From NCBI RefSeq assembly GCF_020866925.1, contig NZ_JAJGAK010000002.1, positions 372,001 to 436,000 on the forward strand: DNA of 64,000 bases. The letters are read 5' to 3'. This document shows positions 18,346-25,889 of the stretch, in pieces (position 1 is the stretch's first letter; every line of letters begins with the position of its first letter). The DNA is from Noviluteimonas lactosilytica (GTDB lineage: Bacteria; Pseudomonadota; Gammaproteobacteria; Xanthomonadales; Xanthomonadaceae). The position numbers and the translations under genes are program-made. Below the pieces are notes generated by a model. That model was not told the origin of the DNA and ran no database searches. It saw nothing but the letters and a program-made list of their open reading frames with translations.

Positions 18346-18692
18346 GCAGCGCTGAATAAGCACCTGATAAGCCAATCTTGCATCAATCGCGTCTCACCGG
18401 GCTGGGAGGATGAGGATGGCCCTCGACTACGAGCAAGCGGGGCGTCCGGGGCGCGTGGCATCAGCAATGCGCCGATTTGCCGTCCGGGCTGGCCTGGAAC
18501 CCCTTGCGGATCAAGGACTACCGGCGACGGGCTCCCCTTGCCTCAGATCCGTAAGTCCCTAATAAGCCGACTAGCGGAACCCACCAGGATCGCGCCTAGC
18601 AAGCTCCGATGCGGCAGCTAGTTCCCACACTTCGAAACGCCCCAATCGCGGCCTAGCTGCACCTAGCCAGCCGGATCGCATCGTGGCTGGAG
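18346..18692. other. Non-coding left end of the island
   Basis: About 350 bp between the ispH fragment and the first cargo gene. No convincing frame is present. Since the restored tRNA-Thr is now cut off from the resident ispH promoter, this stretch must contain or transmit the promoter for that tRNA on the minus strand. I could not place -10/-35 boxes with confidence. Confidence 0.4.
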
Positions 18693-19604
18693 TTAGGTGT
18701 CCGCCTTAAGCATGTAAGACACGTAGTTGAGCCACGAAATCGCCTTGAGACTGTTCTCCTCAGTTCCGTATGCGAGCGATTCTCCGTGCATCACGGCATG
18801 GCGATTCAGTTCCGCTGGATTCAGACGCCGCCAAGCCTTGGCTTCCGTGAGCGGAATTTTTTGCAGCGTCAACGGAGTCCAGTAGGCTGCCTCGATTGCG
18901 CTCAATTTTGCCGATGCTACTTGCGGTCCGACACCGCTTCGAAAGACGTTTCGACCGGTCGCGTCAAAGCTGATGCCATCAGCCTGGGCAAGAAACACGG
19001 GAATTGATAGGAAGTACTCCCCTCGGAAGTGAGCATCAAACGCAGCCTTTAAGGCGCTAACCCTGGCTCGGTGTCGCTCCAGAAGCTCGCCTCGAATCCT
19101 GGGAGCTGCCTCCCGAAAGTAACTGGCCATATATACGCCTACTGAGTCATCGGCGCGCCTGCTCAAGTGCATCAGAGCGCGAGCCGGCATTTCGGCATCG
19201 AAGTACCAGCCAGCCTCCGCCAATAGACGTAGGCCCTCGCGAATTTCGGCGGGAAGATCATCTAAGACGCTTTGGATGGAGCGATAAATCGGCTCCATGT
19301 GGCTTCGCAGATGGCTGGCGACGCTAGGGATCCCATCCACAGCCGCGCGGACTGCTGCCGCAGCTTCGGCAATGGGGCTCGCGACGTCTTCTGCGAGCCG
19401 ACGCTGCATTTCCTCCGTCGCCCTGAAAGCTGGCTCCAGCGCTGCGCGGATATCCGGCATCGTGGCGACGGCTTCCGTCACGGCTGCACTCGCAGCTCGA
19501 CTGTGCTGAAGCAGAGCTTCATCGAAGGCAGGAGCGGATTTCATCGCGTGGGCGAGGTCCGCAAGCAGCTTCGAATTGTTCGTTGGCTTGTCTGGGTCAG
19601 TCAT
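18693..19604 (-). CDS. HEPN-motif protein, putative RNase effector of a three-gene operon
   Basis: A 303-residue soluble protein. Residues 20-120 are alanine-rich amphipathic helices, probably coiled coil. The C-terminal third contains FLSIPVFLAQADGISFD and then LNRHAVMHGESLAYGTEENS, with R268-x4-H273, the RX4-6H signature of HEPN ribonucleases and toxins, within helices. It is the third gene after a P-loop ATPase and a membrane protein on the same strand (88-bp gap), which suggests a conflict or abortive-infection system. HEPN assignment rests on one motif plus context; RNase activity is inference. Confidence 0.6.
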   Translation of the reverse strand: MTDPDKPTNNSKLLADLAHAMKSAPAFDEALLQHSRAASAAVTEAVATMPDIRAALEPAFRATEEMQRRLAEDVASPIAEAAAAVRAAVDGIPSVASHLRSHMEPIYRSIQSVLDDLPAEIREGLRLLAEAGWYFDAEMPARALMHLSRRADDSVGVYMASYFREAAPRIRGELLERHRARVSALKAAFDAHFRGEYFLSIPVFLAQADGISFDATGRNVFRSGVGPQVASAKLSAIEAAYWTPLTLQKIPLTEAKAWRRLNPAELNRHAVMHGESLAYGTEENSLKAISWLNYVSYMLKADT

Positions 19605-19692
19605 TCTATAGAAACGTAAGCGTTAACCGGCCGACTCCAGGGACTATGCAGAAATCGATCACTGGCCGAGCACATCTGCTCGATCACAGATT

Positions 19693-20151
19693 CTATGGGG
19701 AAGAGCCCTCTTGAGCCCGTCTTGACTCGGCCAATGCTCGTATCAGATCCGGGGTCAGATCCGTTTGAGGTCCGGTGCGCGACAAGATCTTTCCAATCAC
19801 CGCGAGAATCAGCCCAGGTCGCTCGGCCGGTGCCGTATGACCCACGAGACTCAGTGCAAAAAACATGTCTTGATTCTCGATCAACTTTCCGTAAAACACA
19901 TTCAATTGCTTTAGGTTCTTGTTGTACAGGAAGAAGAATCCTGCGCTGATAAACTGCGTAAGCACGCCAGCAGCGCTGAGAGTTATTGCTAGGGCCTCGG
20001 ACCAACCCGCCAAGGCCAAGCCCAATCCGACCACCAGCACAACCAGACCAACTGTTAGCGCCGCCATGCTCGCCCAAAAACTCCACAGTACGTGCGATTG
20101 GTTGGTCTGGTAGTACGCAGAGACGTAACTGTTGATCTTCTCCTGATCCAT
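19693..20151 (-). CDS. Two-helix membrane protein (resembles TRADD-N-associated membrane domain)
   Basis: A 152-residue protein. Two membrane helices lie near residues 22-46 (FWASMAALTVGLVVLVVGLG) and 52-72 (ALAITLSAAGVLTQFISAGF). The signature GVLTQFISAGFFFLYNKNL then QLNVFYGKLIENQDMFFAL follows, close to what I recall of the two-helix domain named after cyanobacterial TRADD-N-associated proteins in conflict systems. A charged cytoplasmic tail follows. The ATG at 20151 has a good ribosome site (AAGGGGAG). A GTG at 20229, three bases after the ATPase stop, would add 26 residues and couple the genes. Likely a membrane effector or anchor; the family call is from memory. Confidence 0.6.
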   Translation of the reverse strand: MDQEKINSYVSAYYQTNQSHVLWSFWASMAALTVGLVVLVVGLGLALAGWSEALAITLSAAGVLTQFISAGFFFLYNKNLKQLNVFYGKLIENQDMFFALSLVGHTAPAERPGLILAVIGKILSRTGPQTDLTPDLIRALAESRRAQEGSSP

Positions 20152-20232
20152 GCCTGGATGGCTCCCCTTCGTGCGACGGTTGGAACGATCTACATTCTCG
20201 AAACCCGCAAACGATTCAGATAGGTCCACCCC

Positions 20233-21897
20233 CTAACGCCGCGGAGACCTGCTCGCTTTGTGATCAGACCCGTAGATGTTACCGGTTCGAATCTCCAGCG
20301 CACGCCAGAGCATCTTGTGGACTTTGATGCTTTGAACTCGCTTCCCCTCTCCCGAACTCAAGGCTTGCTGATCGCGGAATGACCAAATGAAGGGCGAATC
20401 CGTCGAGAATTTCACGCCGATCGCGCCAATGTGATAGAGGACCTGAATCATCGCAGTCAGCAATTGAGCATTCGTGACTGTGCTTCTGGGCTCCAATGCC
20501 GACTTGCACATTCGAACCAGGTCATCCTCTCGCTCAAAAGTCGCCAATTGGGTGACGATGGATTCGACCGCAGATTCTGTGAGAGTGGAGCGGGAAAATG
20601 TTTCTGGCATGCCGCGGAGAATGTCTATAACCACATTGACGGATGGCAGTGTATTCAACCACTCATCAGCAAGGGCATTCTTTCGCTTGCGCGAGTAGTT
20701 CAACTCAGCATCTGTGATTGCCTGCCACGAAACCCGAGGCCTATTTGCGGCAACAAGGAAACATTCGTTGGCATATGCAATCACGTCGCGAGGACGAGAC
20801 ATCGTGCGCTCGATAATATATTCGTAGGGCGTTACATCCCCCCTCGACTTCGGAAAGATGTCCTCAAGTTTTATTTCAGCGCTTGTGTACTTGCGCCGAA
20901 AAACCTCGTTTACACGACGCCTCAGCAATTCCTGAAGATCCTGTCTAGTCCATTCAATGCGCGCGTAGTAGGTCTCGTATTTTTCTTCTTGAAATCCTCC
21001 GTCTCGCGTTTCGTTAAACACCTTCTCAATGAGGTCGTACCGGAGGGCAACGATGATCTTGGCGTGCTTAAGCTCGCTCCGGAATGTCCTAACCTCCTCA
21101 ATTAGAGCGCGAATCAGCCGGTATTTTGCCGACGTTGAAACCCAGTCCTCATCCAGGGAGTCAATCGCGATGTAGTACCTGTTTTGTCGATCGTAGAACG
21201 CCTCTTCGGATAGAAGTTGCATTACCCGATTGAGGTCCGCAATCTGGATTCTATTGACGACAGCAGAACCTCGGCTAAAGACCTCCCGGCGCTCTGCATC
21301 GGACAACTTGTCCGCGCTGCCAAGTTTCATTTTTGCTAGTAGTGGCGCTTCGAGCGACGAAGACAACTCGCACTCAATCTTCTTCGTGATCTCGGTAAGG
21401 CGCGTCTCCGTTTCTTGCCAAAAGTTCTCCCCCCACCTTCTTAGATACAATATCGCGTTTGACTTGGCCGAGTCTGGTTTCAGTTTCCCAAGAAAGGAAT
21501 CCAGCCATCGACTCAATCCATTCTGGTCATTGAGGTTGTAGCGTCGCTTGATTAATTCAGTGACAAGAACATGACGCCATAGCAGTCGATAGAAGAGATT
21601 TAGATTGACTCCAGCATCCTCGAAGAACCGAATTACTGTGGAGTTCTCGACAAAGCGAAATGCTAGCTCCAGAGGCTTGATCTCAATTGCGTTCGGTTCA
21701 ACGTCTAGGAGCCGAATTAGCACGGCGCTTTTCCCTTGACCTGTGCGGCCAAGAACTATCGATGCGTGATCGTCAACATTTCTTACTAGTGACAAACAAC
21801 CGTTGTCGATAAAGCAGGACGACAGAAGGTTGTCGGCCTCCGCATCAGGAGAACCAATCGACAGGTTTCGCCAGATAATCTGGTCGGTTGAGCTCAT
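20233..21897 (-). CDS. P-loop ATPase (resembles Sll1717-type), sensor/switch of a putative defence operon
   Basis: A 554-residue protein with Walker A GRTGQGKS (50-57) and an extended Walker B YYIAIDSLDEDW (241-252). A helical region follows with ALRYDLIEKVF, YETYYARIEWTRQDLQELL and RTMSRPRDVIAYANECF, which resembles the sensor and lid part of STAND/AAA-type conflict ATPases. The ID(S/D)LDxxW motif recalls the Sll1717 family. It is the promoter-proximal gene of an operon with the membrane protein (81 bp) and HEPN gene. The likely role is nucleotide-dependent sensing that releases the downstream effectors. The family name is from memory and function is inferred. Confidence 0.68.
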   Translation of the reverse strand: MSSTDQIIWRNLSIGSPDAEADNLLSSCFIDNGCLSLVRNVDDHASIVLGRTGQGKSAVLIRLLDVEPNAIEIKPLELAFRFVENSTVIRFFEDAGVNLNLFYRLLWRHVLVTELIKRRYNLNDQNGLSRWLDSFLGKLKPDSAKSNAILYLRRWGENFWQETETRLTEITKKIECELSSSLEAPLLAKMKLGSADKLSDAERREVFSRGSAVVNRIQIADLNRVMQLLSEEAFYDRQNRYYIAIDSLDEDWVSTSAKYRLIRALIEEVRTFRSELKHAKIIVALRYDLIEKVFNETRDGGFQEEKYETYYARIEWTRQDLQELLRRRVNEVFRRKYTSAEIKLEDIFPKSRGDVTPYEYIIERTMSRPRDVIAYANECFLVAANRPRVSWQAITDAELNYSRKRKNALADEWLNTLPSVNVVIDILRGMPETFSRSTLTESAVESIVTQLATFEREDDLVRMCKSALEPRSTVTNAQLLTAMIQVLYHIGAIGVKFSTDSPFIWSFRDQQALSSGEGKRVQSIKVHKMLWRALEIRTGNIYGSDHKASRSPRR

Positions 21898-22017
21898 TTG
21901 GGATTTACTCGCGCGGCGCGTTGATGGTCAGCGAACCGGCGTTGTGTTTGATCCAGAGCGCATCACCCCCTCCCTGCATCGTTACCGCCCGGAATTGTTG
22001 CGGCCCAAGGCGCAGCG

Positions 22018-22239
22018 CTAGACCTTCGGCAGCGAGATCACTCGGTCGCACGCATCCGCGAAGCTCTGGAGACTCGGCGGACTCGAGATTGAATGACCGT
22101 AGCCCCATTCGTTCTTGACATTGCCACCCCGTGATTCGTAATGCGCTTTTCCGTTCTCAATCTTCGTCACGCGGCGCTCTTGATTATTCGCTGTTCCGTA
22201 GATTCCACCAACGACAATATCGGCAACGCTGATAGGCAT
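22018..22239 (-). CDS. Small hypothetical protein, 73 residues
   Basis: Begins MPISVADIVVGGIYGTANNQ and continues with RRVTKIENGKAHYESRGG, a short beta-barrel-like pattern often seen in small plasmid or phage proteins. The start is supported by GGAGAG about eight bases upstream. It is soluble with no known family. It lies between the ATPase operon and the XRE gene on the ATPase strand. Confidence 0.55.
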   Translation of the reverse strand: MPISVADIVVGGIYGTANNQERRVTKIENGKAHYESRGGNVKNEWGYGHSISSPPSLQSFADACDRVISLPKV

Positions 22240-22532
22240 TAGAGCTCTCCATGAGTAAGGCGAGAATCGGATGTTGTGTCTGCGTTCTTGTGAAAGCGGT
22301 AGACGCTGAGTTCACGGTGATGTGCATACTGACGACAGTGAGCTAGCTCTCCATACGTCGCTTCGCAGCGCCCCGAGCCGGCAGTCGCGACTCGATTCGA
22401 ACTTCATTTCCCTTCTTTGAGTATGTGGCTTCAATGTGGTTTCTATGCGGTACGGAGTGAAGTGCACTACAAGAAAAATTCCTAGACGGTCAACACGCTA
22501 CTATTGGTGGCAGTCCCCATCGAGCTCCATAC
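22240..22532. other. Divergent promoter region before the XRE gene
   Basis: About 290 bp between two divergent genes with no frame of its own. A TTCCTAGACG motif at about 22479-22488, 45 bp before the XRE start, recurs about 95 bp upstream of the Mrr-type gene (near 25305-25314). It could be an operator, but this is speculative. Confidence 0.35.
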
Positions 22533-22958
22533 ATGGCTAACATCGCCACCCTCCTCAAGTCCGAAATCACCCGACTCGCCCGTAAGGAAGTCAAAGCCCA
22601 AATCGAAGCCCTACGTAAATCCGGCGCTTCATACAGGCGAGACATCGCAGCCCTGAAACGCCAGGTCACGGACATCCAGCGTCAGTTGGCTGTTGCGACA
22701 CGATCGAGCAAGCGAGCCGCTCCGTCAGAATCGACCGAATCAGCGAAAGTCCGCTTTTCGGCGAAAGGGCTCAAATCACACCGGGCCAAGCTTGGGCTGT
22801 CTGCGGGAGATTACGGGCGACTAGCTGGCGTGTCGGGCCAGTCCGTTTACGGTTGGGAAACGGGCAAAACAATGCCGAGGGCGTCGCAAGTTGCGGCATT
22901 GGCGGCGCTTCGTGGACTGGGCAAGAGAGAGGCGATGGCACTCTTGAAATCCGCCTAG
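22533..22958 (+). CDS. XRE-type DNA-binding protein with coiled-coil N-terminus
   Basis: A 141-residue protein. Residues 1-60 are charged helix with heptad character (ARKEVKAQIEALRKSG, IAALKRQVTDIQRQLAVATR). A basic linker follows, then a helix-turn-helix at about 78-138: KGLKSHRAKLGLSAGDYGRL, AGVSGQSVYGWETGKTMPR. The QSVYGWExGKxxPR core is a classic XRE recognition helix. Probably a dimeric or oligomeric repressor. It is 57 bp ahead of the membrane-hydrolase-like gene, so it may regulate that gene and possibly other island genes. Confidence 0.8.
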   Translation: MANIATLLKSEITRLARKEVKAQIEALRKSGASYRRDIAALKRQVTDIQRQLAVATRSSKRAAPSESTESAKVRFSAKGLKSHRAKLGLSAGDYGRLAGVSGQSVYGWETGKTMPRASQVAALAALRGLGKREAMALLKSA

Positions 22959-23015
22959 TGTTGGTTGGCCGGCCTGTATGCGCCCGAGCGTTCTGCCTGA
23001 GTAATGGGAGGAGCC

Positions 23016-24164
23016 GTGGCGAAGAGACCGGATCACGTCCTGTACAAAGATTGCGCCGACTGGCAGTCCGCCTCGGCGCTTAGCCGCTCGCTCGTCGCGG
23101 CTCATGGACCCGCACGCATCACTCAAAAGCGGACCTCGATCTATGTTGATCGCGCGTTGCTGGGCCTTCTTTCACCCACTACGCAGTCTAATACGCCGCA
23201 GACGACCAAGCAGCGACCATCAAAGCTCGAAACCGCTATTAACGACGTCGGCACTGCGACGTTCGTTGCAGGCAGAGCAAGGTCCAGGACGAAGGCTCAG
23301 TCTCGTAGTCAGCGAATGATTGCCGAGCTTGAGCACGCCTATCGCCACGCACCAGCGGATGCAATGTCGTCCTGGAGCAAGGACACCGTTTGCAGGTTCG
23401 GATTCTCAATTGTGTCGCGCGTCAACCGCGTAGCCGGCTTAGGCGTGTCGATCCTGGAGTACGGCGGACGCGAAATTATTGACTTCGGCACTGCGTTAAT
23501 CGATGGACGCGTGGTTGATCACGTTGCGACGCGGAGCAACGTTGCTTCCAAGACAACAATCGCAACTTGTCGTCGCCTAAGTAGCTCAGCAAAGCCACTT
23601 GTCGCTGCATTTGCGGCCGATCCGGGTACCGTCGGGCCAGCCCTAATGGTTGGCGCTTTGGCAGCTTACACGTCGAGCGGAGGCCTCGACGGTGACGGCG
23701 GTGCACCAGACCTCGATATCGCGTTGATTGGTATCGACGCACATCGCTCGTTGTTTACGCATTCGATCGTCGCAGGCGCTGTCATTGAAACAGGTCTTGT
23801 CAGCCTAGTTGACCTAATCAATCGCGCTCACGCATATCTCCCATCCGTCCATGACCCTCTTTGGGACGAAATCAATACTCGATCTGCCAGAATCGGACAT
23901 GCCGCCTGTCGCGGAGCATCCGTAGGAATCGCCTACCATTTGGGGATCGATGGGCTGGCACAACCCGCTGCATACCACAACCTACCTTTCTCGGCCCCCT
24001 TGGAAGTTCACCAAGGCATCTTGACTGTCAATGCGGGCGCCGAAGGCGGGGCCGCCATTGCTGGACCAGTCATTCCCGAGGCCAAACCAGCAAGAAAACG
24101 CGATGTAGCTGGCATTGCTGCCGGAGTGATCACCACTGTCGCCGCGTTACTTTTTTGGGGATGA
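23016..24164 (+). CDS. Membrane-associated protein with YdjM-like metal-site motif
   Basis: A 382-residue protein using GTG at 23016, preceded by GGGAGGAGCC; an ATG at 23004 lies upstream of that ribosome site. The first 120 residues are basic and soluble. The middle has hydrophobic stretches (TVGPALMVGALAAYTSSGG). The segment PDLDIALIGIDAHRSLFTHS (about 231-250) and later YHLGIDG recall the PDxD...HRxxTHS...H metal sites of YdjM/DUF457 membrane hydrolases. The C-terminus ends in a single helix (VAGIAAGVITTVAALLFWG). The family link is tentative. Pairing with an XRE regulator suggests a regulated accessory module. Confidence 0.5.
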   Translation: MAKRPDHVLYKDCADWQSASALSRSLVAAHGPARITQKRTSIYVDRALLGLLSPTTQSNTPQTTKQRPSKLETAINDVGTATFVAGRARSRTKAQSRSQRMIAELEHAYRHAPADAMSSWSKDTVCRFGFSIVSRVNRVAGLGVSILEYGGREIIDFGTALIDGRVVDHVATRSNVASKTTIATCRRLSSSAKPLVAAFAADPGTVGPALMVGALAAYTSSGGLDGDGGAPDLDIALIGIDAHRSLFTHSIVAGAVIETGLVSLVDLINRAHAYLPSVHDPLWDEINTRSARIGHAACRGASVGIAYHLGIDGLAQPAAYHNLPFSAPLEVHQGILTVNAGAEGGAAIAGPVIPEAKPARKRDVAGIAAGVITTVAALLFWG

Positions 24165-24293
24165 CGCGTGATCCTCGACCAGCACGAGCCAATCAAAACG
24201 CAACCTGGCGCACTCTCGCACTGTAGCTCGCGTGCGCTAGGAGTGGCTCCTGGCGTGATTGGTGAAGCTGCGTAGGCGTCCAAACGCCCAGCA

Positions 24294-25208
24294 CTACTGA
24301 CCCCGCACTTGTCCGTCGCGCCCCTGATATAGCTCCGGCGTCGTGGCTTCGAGGATCTTCATGGCTTCTTCGGCTTTGCGCTGGGATTCGCGGATTTCTT
24401 CATCAGTTGGTTCGCGGTAGACCCGCTGCGGTGGTGGGGATGCGACAACTTGTTGCGGTGCCGGCTGGTTAACAGCGGACGGAGTCACCTGAGGCTTAGC
24501 GGGCGCGTGTTTTGCAGGCGGTGGCTGCTGCACAAAGTTGTCAGGTCGAAGCACCTGCCGAACCACCGACAAGAACACCAGTCCAGCCGCAATCGTGACC
24601 AAGATCGCGAGCAGCGCTTTCACCGCCGCAATCTTCAACGCGATCCCCGTAGATTTCGCGATGCTTGACCGTCGGCCTACTTCGCCCCGAATTCGATCCT
24701 CGGCCGCACCTAGCAAACGCTCGCCTGCGTGTCGGGCCGCATTGCGAGCGCCCTGGCCCAGTTCCGACATCATCAGCTCTGTGTAGCGGGATGTCTTCGA
24801 GGGCTCCGGCAGCGGGCCCAACATATCCCGCAAGCCATCCCCATCCACCAACTGCACGTGCCCCTGTTTGGCAGCAGCTTCGATTGCGGCTTGAGTAAAT
24901 TCCCCGCTCGTTACCAGGATCGCGCCCGTAGCCCCTTCATTGACCATTAGGCCAATCAACTGGTGGACGTCGTTATGCGGCACCTTCATCGCGTTCCAGT
25001 GCTTGCACTGGACGATGATGAACTCGTCACCCCGCCGCAACTTCAAGTCGATGCCACCGTCGTATCGGGTCCCGACGTTGCCGGTGCCGCAGTGATCGAC
25101 CTCGTAACCAGCGTAACCGTAATGCTTGGCGAGCAGACGTTCGACTTCCGCCCAGTCGGTACGGGCGAGCGCGTCGTCGCGCCGATTGGAAACACGCTTA
25201 AGAGACAT
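24294..25208 (-). CDS. Membrane-anchored Mrr-type restriction endonuclease
   Basis: A 304-residue protein. The N-terminal domain has the PD-(D/E)xK signature of Mrr_cat nucleases: YDGGIDLKLRRGDEFIIVQC, then KHW, giving D54 and Q67-C-K69. VSGEFT-like and AIEAAAKQGHVQLVDGDGL blocks complete it. A transmembrane helix follows at about 193-215 (AAVKALLAILVTIAAGLVFL), then a proline-rich tail. Related enzymes cleave modified or foreign DNA. The membrane anchor suggests action on entering DNA, but this is inference. It stands alone on the minus strand. Confidence 0.82.
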   Translation of the reverse strand: MSLKRVSNRRDDALARTDWAEVERLLAKHYGYAGYEVDHCGTGNVGTRYDGGIDLKLRRGDEFIIVQCKHWNAMKVPHNDVHQLIGLMVNEGATGAILVTSGEFTQAAIEAAAKQGHVQLVDGDGLRDMLGPLPEPSKTSRYTELMMSELGQGARNAARHAGERLLGAAEDRIRGEVGRRSSIAKSTGIALKIAAVKALLAILVTIAAGLVFLSVVRQVLRPDNFVQQPPPAKHAPAKPQVTPSAVNQPAPQQVVASPPPQRVYREPTDEEIRESQRKAEEAMKILEATTPELYQGRDGQVRGQ

Positions 25209-25602
25209 TACGCCCCCAGGAATCGAACTATCGCGATCCTACGCAAAGCGCGGGCATGATTGATGCCCGCTAATGGCCTACGGGCAGATGGAGTGTAAGA
25301 ATTTTTCCTAGACGCGCGACCGATGGTCACCGTCAATGAGGGGCTTACCAGTAACGAAGATCGGCTGATGGAGCTTTATATGTAGAACGCCCTGGATGAG
25401 CTTTTGCCTCACGCAGCCATGGCAGAAGTACCTGCGCAGCGCCCCGGCGTTACGCGCGCGCAGTAGCGCGTTTGGTGCGGCCTGGCACGCACCGCCGATA
25501 CTGACTTTGGGTGGTTGGCGCAGCGCGCGCGACGTATGACGCGACACAGCGAAGACGCTTCATACCAACGGAAAGCGTGGTGCTTGCCGGATGTGCCCGT
25601 GT

Positions 25603-25779
25603 GTGCCGAAGGCACGGTGTGGGTGTGCCGGAACCTCATGCAACACCGTGACCTTTGGGGAACCAAGCCGTAATTTCTAGACACCCTACCCTACGGAATA
25701 AATCCCCGGCGCCGAAGGCGCCCACGTGGACCGTAGGCAGGGAGGGCCGAAGGCCCGACCGCACCTACAGGTCCACGTG
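25603..25779 (-). ncRNA. Cluster of UUCG-tetraloop hairpins, possible structured RNA
   Basis: Read on the minus strand, three hairpins close with C(UUCG)G: stems at 25603-25615, 25708-25722 (6 bp, GGCGCC) and 25744-25756. The last is enclosed by a longer stem: 25723-25732 pairs perfectly with 25770-25779 and continues as 25733-25737 with 25764-25768 around one bulged base. A transcript from the minus-strand genes that escaped the 25811-25842 terminator would pass through it, or it may have its own promoter. Structure is seen directly; transcription is unproven. Confidence 0.5.
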
Positions 25780-25810
25780 CACTAGGAGAGGCGTTTCTGG
25801 TGTCGGACGT

Positions 25811-25842
25811 TAAAAAGAATCTTCTGCGAAGCAGAAGTTCTT
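25811..25842 (-). terminator. Terminator after the unrecognised gene pair
   Basis: On the minus strand, a 12-bp stem with one bulge (25815-25827 with 25831-25842) and loop TTC, followed by TTTTTAA. It lies about 50 bp past the stop at 25890. Confidence 0.85.
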
Positions 25843-25889
25843 GCTGTTGATCTTAGCTCTTAAGGGAAGCGTGACATCCATGCGAGGAG

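Larger units (their letters stand above)
25209..25889. other. 680-bp non-coding stretch with several hairpins
   Basis: No frame here is convincing. It holds an 8-bp palindromic hairpin at about 25250-25270 upstream of the nuclease gene, the cluster of stable hairpins at 25603-25779 and a terminator at 25811-25842. A small minus-strand frame at 25308-25547 with a CHGC motif is the only candidate gene and I rate it low. Confidence 0.5.

Noticed and set aside
21905-22108. Minus-strand frame ending GGGDALWIKHNAGSLTINAP
   Set aside because: It could be a remnant of a longer gene, but it lacks a credible start and overlaps the better-supported 73-residue gene.
25205-25240. tRNA-like 3' end (TTCGATTCC) upstream of the Mrr-type gene, possible second att site
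   Set aside because: The flanking bases do not form a T-stem and no other tRNA parts or repeat partner were found.
25308-25547. Minus-strand 79-codon frame with a CHGC motif
   Set aside because: No ribosome site, and the N-terminal half is low-complexity Arg/Ala; evidence too weak to call a gene.
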